A stretch of DNA of 11,826 nt from Methanobacteriota archaeon (lineage in GTDB: Archaea > Altiarchaeota > Altiarchaeia > IMC4 > QMZM01). The translations under genes were made by a program, and so were the position numbers. A model generated the notes under the pieces. That model had not been told where the DNA came from. It saw only the letters and a program-made list of their open reading frames with translations, and did no database searches. Positions 1 through 4,783 of the stretch are shown piece by piece (within the stretch, counting starts at the first letter, position 1; the number at the start of each line of letters is the position of its first letter). The DNA lies in NCBI GenBank assembly GCA_021731385.1, contig JAKFXM010000193.1:1-11826 (forward strand), given 5' to 3'.

Positions 1-84
1 GGTGCAAGTAAGTGCAGAAAATGCGGAAAGGTTGACAGGATAAGAAGGAAGAACAAGAAGAAGACGGCAAAGGCAGCAGCCTGA
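1..84 (+). CDS. rpl40e: Ribosomal protein L40e, C-terminal end (partial)
   Basis: The window opens inside a gene read in frame 1 and ending at TGA 82-84. Only 27 residues are visible: GASKCRKCGK at the start, then a basic tail ending KTAKAAA. The CxxC pair (residues 5 and 8 of the fragment) after G-A-S-K, followed by a short lysine/arginine tail, fits the second half of the zinc ribbon of archaeal L40e, a small protein of the large ribosomal subunit. Another small zinc-ribbon ribosomal protein is possible because the first CxxC pair is outside the window. The last seven codons and a stop codon are repeated at 305-328, so an element has been inserted at the end of this gene. The second copy lies 15 nt before the Cas4 gene, which suggests that L40e and cas4 were once directly adjacent in an operon. 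Confidence 0.55.
   Translation, partial: GASKCRKCGKVDRIRRKNKKKTAKAAA
60..77 (+). repeat. Left copy of gene-end direct repeat, element 1
   Basis: GAAGACGGCAAAGGCAGC occurs here, inside the last codons of the L40e-like gene, and again without mismatch at 304-321. The similarity continues with only silent or stop-codon changes as far as 84 and 328. Confidence 0.9.
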
Positions 85-189
85 TAAATTTTATTGAATG
101 GAATTCAACAATAGGGTTGATAAGGGCCCAAACCCTTTTAGAAAAAGTGTTTGGATGTGGCTGAGCCCAAAGGGCTCAGACACGAAGTG

Positions 190-237
190 TCTGCCACATT
201 CCCAAAAAGGAAATTGAATTCAAAGGGAAAGGTAGGG
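190..237 (+). repeat. 48-bp conserved core, copy 1
   Basis: Starts TCTGCCACATTCCC and ends AAAGGTAGGG, with the palindrome TTGAATTCAA in the middle. It is a perfect match over 48 bp to the reverse complement of 3801-3848. Its orientation is the same as its host gene, as is also true of copy 2. Confidence 0.95.
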
Positions 238-282
238 TTGATAAGGGCGGGAAACCGTAGGTTTCCTGCACTTATGTTGGTA

Positions 283-301
283 AAGGGCACGAAGTGCCCT
301 T
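283..301 (+). repeat. Right-end hairpin of element 1
   Basis: AAGGGCAC, loop GAA, GTGCCCTT: a perfect 8-bp stem. It is immediately followed by AT and then by the duplicated end of the L40e-like gene. The same hairpin ends element 2 (3663-3685, 10-bp stem). This makes it the best candidate for the element's recognition end. Confidence 0.8.
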
Positions 302-303
302 AT

Positions 304-328
304 GAAGACGGCAAAGGCAGCGGCTTAG
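304..328 (+). repeat. Right copy of gene-end direct repeat, element 1
   Basis: The first 18 bases match 60-77 exactly. Read in the host frame from 305 it again encodes KTAKAAA and a stop (TAG 326-328), using GCG GCT TAG where the gene uses GCA GCC TGA. The cas4 start follows 15 nt later. This copy is not joined to the rest of the L40e reading frame, so it is a gene-end duplicate and not a functional end. Confidence 0.85.
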
Positions 329-343
329 TAGGCAATTTAGGCG

Positions 344-1135
344 ATGAAAATCCACGTCTCAAGCCTTAACGAGTATTCATTCTGCCCCAGATGCCTGTAC
401 ATTTCACATGTACTAAAAATAGACCCTGAACCGAGTAGAGAACGCTCACGCGGTTTGGTAGGTCATGCCGTACGGAAGGAACTTTCCCTAAGGCAAGCTA
501 AACTTCTTGAGGATATCCGGGATACTGATGGTATTGAAATTCTACTGCTGAAAGAATTAAATTCAGTTCTATGGGACATACCTCATATCTATAAGAAAAT
601 GCTCCAGGACATTGAGATTGAGGATTTAATTCCTGAAATTCGCAATGAGGTGGTAAGGGAGATAAAAACTATGAACGAAAGATTAGGCATTATGATAAGA
701 GAGATAGGAATTCACGACACATTAAAAAGAATAACCCCCTGGAGGGTTGAATATTCGCTTGAGTCAAACAGACTTGGATTTTCAGGAAGGATCGACAAGG
801 TGATGAAGGAGGATACCTACATCCCGATAGAGATAAAAACCGGAGGGGTTCCTGAAAGCGTTTGGGAGGGGGATAGACTGCAGACATGCGCGTATGCAAT
901 GCTTCTTGAAGAGGAATTCAGGCTGAAAAAACCAATCCCTTTTGGATATGTGGAATACACAAGGGTTCATGAAAGACGCCCGGTAATGACAACAGAACAG
1001 GTTAGAAGAAGGGTGATAAATGCAAGGGATAGCATAATCGGGATATTAGACGGGAAAATCCCGGATATATGTCCTCACGGCAGCGGAAGAAAGTGCGATG
1101 CATGCGGTTATAGGGAAAAGTGCTATGAGATATAG
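344..1135 (+). CDS. cas4: Cas4-family 4Fe-4S PD-(D/E)XK nuclease
   Basis: The 263-residue protein has the full set of Cas4/RecB-like nuclease motifs: C14 and C17 near the N-terminus, H41 (VGHAV), D151 (GRIDKV), E163 and K165 (PIEIKTG), Q180 and Y184 (RLQTCAYAM). A C-terminal cluster contains C243, C251, C254 and C260. In the family, one N-terminal and three C-terminal cysteines hold a 4Fe-4S cluster, and H/D/E/K bind metal and cut DNA, usually 5'-to-3' on single strands; in CRISPR systems Cas4 trims prespacers. About 85 residues between H41 and D151 form a charged helical insert. ATG 344 is chosen because homology starts at once. No cas1, cas2 or repeat-spacer array is visible, so this may be a solo Cas4 with a role in DNA repair or in another system. 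The gene probably belonged to an L40e-cas4 operon before element 1 arrived, and ends 18 nt from the convergent S17e gene. Confidence 0.88.
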   Translation: MKIHVSSLNEYSFCPRCLYISHVLKIDPEPSRERSRGLVGHAVRKELSLRQAKLLEDIRDTDGIEILLLKELNSVLWDIPHIYKKMLQDIEIEDLIPEIRNEVVREIKTMNERLGIMIREIGIHDTLKRITPWRVEYSLESNRLGFSGRIDKVMKEDTYIPIEIKTGGVPESVWEGDRLQTCAYAMLLEEEFRLKKPIPFGYVEYTRVHERRPVMTTEQVRRRVINARDSIIGILDGKIPDICPHGSGRKCDACGYREKCYEI

Positions 1136-1153
1136 ATGGATACTACCACTTTT

Positions 1154-1366
1154 CTATATCTGTCCCAACTCTGCGGATTTTGCACGCTGTTTCATGACCT
1201 TCGAGATATAACCTGCAATCTTATTCCTTACGGTCTTGCTTCCAACATTGCTGAATTTCTTCACACCTTCTTTATTCTTGTTGAAATCGGTACTAAATTC
1301 TTCACCATACCCGATCATTAGTTTATTTGCTAAACTCTTCTGTGACGATTGCTTTATTCGGCCCAT
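1154..1366 (-). CDS. rps17e: Ribosomal protein S17e
   Basis: The 70-residue product starts MGRIKQSSQK and contains the S17e hallmarks: a T-D-F-x-x-N-K segment (residues 26-32), a KKFSNVGSK stretch, and RNKIAGYISKVM near residues 47-58. These match the archaeal S17e pattern of a short helical protein of the small ribosomal subunit. The length is normal for archaea (about 60-70). The gene is convergent with cas4 (18-nt gap) and follows sppA on the same strand with a 21-nt gap. It seems to have its own TATA box inside the last codons of sppA, so it can be transcribed separately at a ribosomal-protein level. Confidence 0.9.
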   Translation of the reverse strand: MGRIKQSSQKSLANKLMIGYGEEFSTDFNKNKEGVKKFSNVGSKTVRNKIAGYISKVMKQRAKSAELGQI

Positions 1367-1387
1367 TTTATAAAGTATATAATTTGA

Positions 1388-2317
1388 TTACTTATATAAA
1401 TCCTGCTGTTTTAGGAGATCATACAGCTGATATGCATCCATTGAATTCAGAATGCCTATAACCCCTCTCCCTATTCTTGTTTCCTTTATTTTTGGTTTTC
1501 CTTTGATGTTGCCCAGCTCCCCTGCAAGATTGATTGCATCGTCAATCCCGCCGATTGAGTCTACCAAGCCAAGGTCCTTTGCCTCAGTTCCCAAATATAT
1601 GCTTCCATCAGATATATTCTCAACATAGGAAATCGATAAATTCCGGTTTTCTGCAATATCTGACACTAGATTGTAATATATCTTATCTATTTTTTTCTTC
1701 AATTCGGTTTTCTCATCATCAGTCATCTCCCTGTAAGGACTACCTATATCCTTGTTCTTTCCTGATTTTATTACAGTAATGTTTATTCCTAATTTTTCGA
1801 ACAGTCCGTAATAGTGGCTGACACTCATTATAACACCTATGCTTCCCGTTATTGAATCCCTGTCTGCAACAATCCTGTCTGCTGCAGACGCTACATAGTA
1901 AGCCCCTGATGCCCCTGTCTCGCTAACATAGGCAACAACAGGTTTTTTGAAATTCCTGACCGAATTCATCATTTCCCTGCTTGCGACCACGGAGCCGCCC
2001 CCGCTATTTATCTCCAGAACAACTGCTTTAATGGTGTTATCGTTGTCTGCATCGTCGAGCATCCTTCTTATTTCACTTACCTGGGCACACTGAGGACTGC
2101 CGAATATTCCACCACCGCAGCCTTCATATGTTATCTCCCCCTTTATCGGAATTATTGCTACCTTGTCCCCAATAGGCAATTCGCTGAAGATTTCGGATTT
2201 TGTAAAGAGAAAACCTACCAGAATTGCGGTTAATGCAATCCATACAAGTAATGCAAATGCTATCAAAATCTTCCATATCGTTTTCAATTTGTAAAAAAGG
2301 CTACCCAACGGCCACAA
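1388..2317 (-). CDS. sppA: Signal peptide peptidase SppA (S49 family)
   Basis: This 309-residue protein has one N-terminal membrane segment (about residues 15-38), then an S49 protease domain outside the cytoplasm. The nucleophile region is ETGASGAYYVASAAD with Ser137. The general base is Lys189 in KSGKNKDIGSPYREM. The 52-residue spacing equals that of the Ser/Lys dyad in Bacillus SppA. GEI at 60-62, EINSGGGSV (102-110) and SITGSIGVI (155-163) are further family motifs. The role is cleavage of leftover signal peptides in the membrane. There is no ATG in the frame after the upstream stop (2405-2407), and TTG at 2315-2317 is the best start, placing the basic stretch before the membrane helix. 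The open frame continues upstream to 2404, so a longer form starting at a rarer codon cannot be excluded. It follows S27ae on the same strand after 100 nt. Confidence 0.9.
   Translation of the reverse strand: MWPLGSLFYKLKTIWKILIAFALLVWIALTAILVGFLFTKSEIFSELPIGDKVAIIPIKGEITYEGCGGGIFGSPQCAQVSEIRRMLDDADNDNTIKAVVLEINSGGGSVVASREMMNSVRNFKKPVVAYVSETGASGAYYVASAADRIVADRDSITGSIGVIMSVSHYYGLFEKLGINITVIKSGKNKDIGSPYREMTDDEKTELKKKIDKIYYNLVSDIAENRNLSISYVENISDGSIYLGTEAKDLGLVDSIGGIDDAINLAGELGNIKGKPKIKETRIGRGVIGILNSMDAYQLYDLLKQQDLYK
1391..1401 (-). promoter_or_regulatory. TATA-like box for S17e
   Basis: On the minus strand the sequence ATTTATATAAG ends 24 nt before the S17e ATG at 1366, at a distance typical of an archaeal promoter with a very short leader. 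It overlaps the last codons of sppA (TTA TAT AAG TAA). Judged by position and sequence only. Confidence 0.45.
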
Positions 2318-2417
2318 TTTCTTTTTCTGAATGTAATACTGCCGACTTTGTAAGTCATACTCTGTCCTGAAGGTAAATGAAAAATCAAGTTTCAGGAAAA
2401 ATTGTTACGCTACCCAA

Positions 2418-2675
2418 TTATACCTTCTTAATCTCTGATTCCGTATACCCGCAAGTCCCACATGAAATTCTGTCTTTATGTTGCGCAAGAAATACCCCAA
2501 AACCGCATTTTGGACAGGATTTGTTCTTTTTCCCTGCCTTTTCACCTGAGACCACATAGAGTTTCCATCTGTTTGATTTATGCTTCTTCTCGGATTTTTC
2601 CCTTTTACCTGTCTTTTTTGGTTTTTTCTTCTCTTTTACTCCCGCCTTTTTTTCTTCATGTTTCTCTCTTGCCAT
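2418..2675 (-). CDS. rps27ae: Ribosomal protein S27ae
   Basis: An 85-residue protein of the small ribosomal subunit. The zinc ribbon is C54-x2-C57 and C72-x2-C75 (CPKCG and CGTCG), followed by the typical Y-T-E-x end. The W-K-L-Y segment at 37-40 is also usual. It has an unusually long, lysine-rich N-terminal arm (about residues 1-35), where most archaeal S27ae proteins are about 50-65 residues in total. The start at 2675 is the first ATG in frame, but internal starts would remove the arm. The gene lies 27 nt after S24e in the conserved rpo7-spt4-DPCK-S24e-S27ae order. Confidence 0.9.
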   Translation of the reverse strand: MAREKHEEKKAGVKEKKKPKKTGKREKSEKKHKSNRWKLYVVSGEKAGKKNKSCPKCGFGVFLAQHKDRISCGTCGYTESEIKKV

Positions 2676-2702
2676 CTTTCAAACTTTAATTTTCAGAAGG
2701 GT

Positions 2703-3122
2703 TTATTCATCTTTCTTATCCCCTTCAGGCTTCTTTTCAGTTACAGTTTCTTTTTTTTCTGGTTCTTTCGTCTCGGCTGGCTTTTCCTCTTTTGGTTTTT
2801 TCTCCTCAAAATTCTTCTTCAGCCTGTGCTTAGGTTCTGCCTTCATGCCGTTTTCATCAAGGTATATCTTTACATATCCTTTTGCGACAGTTCTGCCGAA
2901 TTTGGGTTTTATTCCATCAACTACTGTAAGTTTCTCATTTGAATTTAATCCGAGGACATTGTCCTCGGAGCTTCGAGACCCTTGGTCTCGAATTAAAACG
3001 GACAGAAGTTTCCCTCTGACCTCTTTCAGTGATGGCACTGCCCCCTCATAAATAACATTAAATCTTACCTCCTTTCTCTTCAAAAGAGGATTTTCCCTTT
3101 CATTCAAAATTTCTATTTCCAC
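2703..3122 (-). CDS. rps24e: Ribosomal protein S24e with 16-residue insertion
   Basis: The family core is clear: EIEILNERENPLLKRKEVRF at the start, then PSLKEVRGKLLSVL, then EKLTVVDGIKPKFGR and KGYVKIY. Between SVL (43) and NSNEKL (60) sit 16 extra residues (44-59, IRDQGSRSSEDNVLGL) encoded by a double-hairpin DNA insert. Removing them restores an alignment with other archaeal S24e proteins, such as the KLVAVLNANKQVLVVD stretch I recall from Methanocaldococcus. The insert falls in the loop between a helix and a strand. A lysine/glutamate-rich tail (about 103-139) extends the protein to 139 residues against roughly 100 in most archaea. The start is GTG at 3120-3122, overlapping the end of the DPCK gene by 23 nt, so translation is probably coupled. 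Confidence 0.92.
   Translation of the reverse strand: MEIEILNERENPLLKRKEVRFNVIYEGAVPSLKEVRGKLLSVLIRDQGSRSSEDNVLGLNSNEKLTVVDGIKPKFGRTVAKGYVKIYLDENGMKAEPKHRLKKNFEEKKPKEEKPAETKEPEKKETVTEKKPEGDKKDE
2945..2996 (-). mobile_element. 44-bp double-hairpin insert in S24e, TTAA-flanked
   Basis: Two 21-bp perfect inverted repeats, each 9-3-9, lie side by side with a 2-nt spacer: 2949-2969 and 2972-2992. They are flanked on both sides by TTAA (2945-2948 and 2993-2996). The insert plus one TTAA copy is 48 bp, exactly 16 codons, so the S24e frame is kept. The 3-nt loops recall the hairpins of the two larger elements at 78-303 and 3666-3922. In design it resembles the Rickettsia palindromic elements that insert in frame in genes, though I see no sequence link to them. 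Confidence 0.8.
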
Positions 3123-3618
3123 TTTTAATCATTTCATCTAATATGCCATTAACAAATTCCTTACTTTTTTTATTGACATTTACCATGACTATGCCCTCTT
3201 TAGGCTGTCCATAAAGGACAAGGGAGCTAATTGGGGCAAGATATATTGCTGCAAGAGTTGCAAGATCCTCTTCTCCATCAACAAAGATCTTGAAATTTCC
3301 ACCGGAGTTAAGTGCCCTCCTGACGGAATCGAATAAATCCCGGGTAAGATAACCCGCAGGATTTTTTGCGTGAATCTTTTCTGCATTGAAATTGTCTATC
3401 ATCTCCGGAATTTTGATTTCTCTCCTCATTATTTTTCCATCATAGATACAAATCTTCGGTATTACACCACTACCCAACACCTTCTCACTTGTTTTGTCAC
3501 CAACACAAATAATTAAACCTGAAGATTTTAAATTTGATCTATCCCACTCCCTTATCAAATTTCCAAATGGTTTTTTAAGTTTCTCTCTTAGATGTTCTGG
3601 AAGTTTTAGGTCTTTCAT
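3100..3618 (-). CDS. GTP-dependent dephospho-CoA kinase (DUF359)
   Basis: The enzyme makes the last step of coenzyme A synthesis in archaea: phosphorylation of dephospho-CoA with GTP in the cytoplasm. The 172-residue sequence has the family's ordered motifs: LKKPFGNLI (14-22), VGDKTSEKV (39-47), YDGKIMRRE (59-67), KNPAGYLT (85-92), and the long signature VDGEEDLATLAAIYLAPIS (113-131) followed by YGQPKEGIVMV (136-146). It lies between spt4 and S24e, a standard place for it in archaea. ATG at 3618 is 26 nt after the duplicated spt4 stop codon and about 300 nt after the true one, because element 2 lies between. Confidence 0.92.
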   Translation of the reverse strand: MKDLKLPEHLREKLKKPFGNLIREWDRSNLKSSGLIICVGDKTSEKVLGSGVIPKICIYDGKIMRREIKIPEMIDNFNAEKIHAKNPAGYLTRDLFDSVRRALNSGGNFKIFVDGEEDLATLAAIYLAPISSLVLYGQPKEGIVMVNVNKKSKEFVNGILDEMIKSGNRNFE

Positions 3619-3644
3619 TAATATATATGCCCTTGAGTTTCAGT

Positions 3645-3665
3645 TTATCTGACCTTCAAGGCATA
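3645..3665 (-). repeat. Distal copy of gene-end direct repeat, element 2
   Basis: Bases 3646-3665 (TATCTGACCTTCAAGGCATA on the plus strand) repeat 3923-3942 exactly. On the minus strand they read YALKVR followed by TAA, the C-terminus of Spt4 with a different stop codon (the gene itself has TAG). The copy is 26 nt before the DPCK start and is not linked to the spt4 reading frame. Confidence 0.9.
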
Positions 3666-3685
3666 AGGGCACTTCGTGCCCTTAT
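3663..3685 (-). repeat. Right-end hairpin of element 2
   Basis: Plus strand ATAAGGGCAC, loop TTC, GTGCCCTTAT: a perfect 10-bp stem with a 3-nt loop. It abuts the duplicated spt4 end and equals the right-end hairpin of element 1 (283-301). Confidence 0.85.
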
Positions 3686-3922
3686 CAACCCTATAAGGGA
3701 AACTACGATTTTTCCCTTATCAACCCCTTTTCCCTTTTATGAAATTTTAGTTTTGGGAATCAAAACCCTTTTCCTAAAAGGGTTTTGGCACCTAATCAAC
3801 CCCTACCTTTCCCTTTGAATTCAATTTCCTTTTTGGGAATGTGGCAGAGCCTTCTTCTATCAACCACATAACCCTTTGGGATTACATTAAGACCCGTATC
3901 ATAACTTGGCGAAAAGTCTATC
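3666..3922 (-). mobile_element. Hairpin-rich repeat element, copy 2
   Basis: A 257-bp non-coding stretch between two copies of the spt4 3' end, read here on the minus strand like its host gene. It contains the 48-bp core (3801-3848), a perfect 27-bp hairpin at 3761-3787 (12-3-12, loop CCT) equivalent to 128-154 in copy 1, a stem at 3693-3702/3711-3720 with an 8-nt loop, and the right-end hairpin. The linker (plus strand CCCTTATCAACCCY) occurs at 3679-3692 and 3714-3727, with variants at 3791-3803 and 3855-3868. Module order from the host stop codon is core, 27-bp hairpin, small stem, end hairpin. In copy 1 the 27-bp hairpin comes before the core. No protein is encoded. It lies within the rpo7-to-S27ae cluster and must be part of any transcript crossing it. 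Confidence 0.75.
3801..3848 (-). repeat. 48-bp conserved core, copy 2
   Basis: Perfect reverse-complement match to 190-237. Plus strand starts CCCTACCTTTCCC and ends GGGAATGTGGCAGA. The two copies are 3.6 kb apart and inverted, so they could also support recombination that flips the segment between them. Confidence 0.95.
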
Positions 3923-4098
3923 TATCTGACCTTCAAGGCATACTGCCCCGGGATTTTTATCCCCATCCTCCCTGAAATTTCTGATTTTTCCGGGTTTACA
4001 ATACCCAGATAACCACTCCAATACTGCGATGTGGGTATCTTGCATACAGGACATACCTCTCCATCTGTTATCCGGCGACATGATTTACAGGCCCTCAT
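3922..4098 (-). CDS. spt4: Transcription elongation factor Spt4 (RpoE'')
   Basis: The 58-residue protein forms, with Spt5, the clamp-binding elongation factor of archaeal RNA polymerase. It starts MRACKSCRRITDGEVCPVCK, with a zinc knuckle of C4-x2-C7 and C16-x2-C19. It continues with SGYLGIVNPEKSEIS, the usual Spt4 body, and ends GQYALKVR, the typical I-P-G-x-Y-A-L-K-V-R terminus. The start overlaps the rpo7 stop by one base (TAATG), so the two genes are translationally coupled. The stop is TAG at 3922-3924. The last six codons are repeated at 3648-3665 beyond element 2. The protein itself is intact. Confidence 0.93.
   Translation of the reverse strand: MRACKSCRRITDGEVCPVCKIPTSQYWSGYLGIVNPEKSEISGRMGIKIPGQYALKVR
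3923..3942 (-). repeat. Gene-proximal copy of direct repeat, element 2
   Basis: These 20 bases, covering the last six Spt4 codons and two bases of its stop, are identical to 3646-3665. The match ends at the last base of the stop codon (TAG here, TAA in the other copy). Confidence 0.9.
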
Positions 4099-4727
4099 TA
4101 TTTTTTACCACCCCTTTCCGCTCTTTTTACCCTCTTTGGTTCGCTCTTCTGCTTCTTGGCGGTGGCAGGTTTCTCTCCCGTTTGGACCTTTCTCTCCTCT
4201 TCGAGCCATTCGATCTTTCCAAGATAGGGTTGTCTCATGGTAAGCCCTACCTTTGATTCGGATAACCTGTTCTTAAGCCCTACTGTGACAATTCTTGCCC
4301 TTACTACATCACCTTTCTTAAGTATCTTTTTTGTTTCCTTGCCAACGAGTATTGCATTCTTCTGGTCATAGGTCATAAGGTCATCCGTTACTTGAGATAT
4401 GTGGATCAAACCATCTATGGGCCCAAAATTTACAAATGCCCCAAAGTTCGTAGTTTCCGTAATTCTGCCTTCAACAACCTCATTTATTACTGGTCGATAT
4501 ACGACTACGTCAAGAACAGCGTTATAGTAAACAGCACCATCGCCCATTATGATCTTCCCTTCGCTTATATCCCTAATGTCAGTCACTGCAAGTATTATGC
4601 CGACATCCCTCTCAATTCTACCTGCAAATACATTTTCGAATTCTGATACTATCACTTCTTTTAAATTCCCGCCAAATCTTTTTGGTGGAACCCTCACTAT
4701 GTCCTCAATGCTCAGTAGTTTATACAT
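4098..4727 (-). CDS. rpo7: RNA polymerase subunit Rpo7 (RpoE')
   Basis: Stalk subunit of archaeal RNA polymerase, partner of Rpo4, equivalent to eukaryotic Rpb7. The 209-residue protein begins MYKLLSIEDIVRVPP with an N-terminal RNP-like domain (1-80) that docks on the polymerase. An S1 RNA-binding domain follows (about 83-165), with GRITETTNFGAFVNFGPIDG and LIHISQV as family markers. Most archaeal Rpo7 proteins are near 185-190 residues; here a lysine-rich tail (about 178-209) is added. It is the first gene of the rpo7-spt4-DPCK-S24e-S27ae cluster and has a TATA-like box 24 nt upstream. hppA ends 56 nt before it on the same strand. Confidence 0.95.
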   Translation of the reverse strand: MYKLLSIEDIVRVPPKRFGGNLKEVIVSEFENVFAGRIERDVGIILAVTDIRDISEGKIIMGDGAVYYNAVLDVVVYRPVINEVVEGRITETTNFGAFVNFGPIDGLIHISQVTDDLMTYDQKNAILVGKETKKILKKGDVVRARIVTVGLKNRLSESKVGLTMRQPYLGKIEWLEEERKVQTGEKPATAKKQKSEPKRVKRAERGGKK

Positions 4728-4750
4728 TTTGTTTGAATTTGATTTAATTT

Positions 4751-4762
4751 AGAATATAAAGG
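4751..4762 (-). promoter_or_regulatory. TATA-like box for rpo7 cluster
   Basis: On the minus strand CCTTTATATTCT lies 24-35 nt before the rpo7 ATG (4727), in the 56-nt gap after hppA. The distance fits an archaeal promoter with a short leader. Sequence and position only. Confidence 0.45.
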
Positions 4763-4783
4763 AAATTAATATTGGAATTTGAA

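Larger units (their letters stand above)
78..303 (+). mobile_element. Hairpin-rich repeat element, copy 1
   Basis: This is a 226-bp non-coding stretch between two copies of the host gene's 3' end. It is a chain of inverted repeats with 3-nt loops: 128-154 (12-3-12, one mismatch), 161-179 (8-3-8, loop AAA), 177-193 (7-3-7, loop GAA), 250-266 (7-3-7, loop GTA) and 283-301 (8-3-8, loop GAA). The linker AGGGTTGATAAGGG occurs at 113-126 and 234-247, with a degenerate form near 274-288. A 48-bp core (190-237) is identical to the reverse complement of 3801-3848 in copy 2. The right end, GGGCACGAAGTGCCC followed by TTAT, directly abuts the duplicated host codons, as in copy 2. The left part shows no clear match to the left part of copy 2. 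A 72-codon open frame crosses it from 151, but it reads through the hairpins and has no recognisable protein character. Calling it mobile is inference from the flanking duplication and the second copy. Confidence 0.75.

Noticed and set aside
78..303. Possible CRISPR-like array, given the repeated GGGTTGATAAGGG linker
   Set aside because: Unit lengths vary from about 35 to 120 bp, the linker is only 13-14 bp and degenerate, and the units are themselves palindromic and shared between loci, unlike spacers.
151..369. A 72-codon open frame across element 1
   Set aside because: It runs through the hairpins and the duplicated L40e end in another frame, overlaps the cas4 start, and has no protein-like features. 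Treated as accidental.
3899..4081. A 60-codon minus-strand frame over spt4
   Set aside because: It is a shadow in the wrong frame. The frame from ATG 4098 gives a complete Spt4 with its zinc knuckle.
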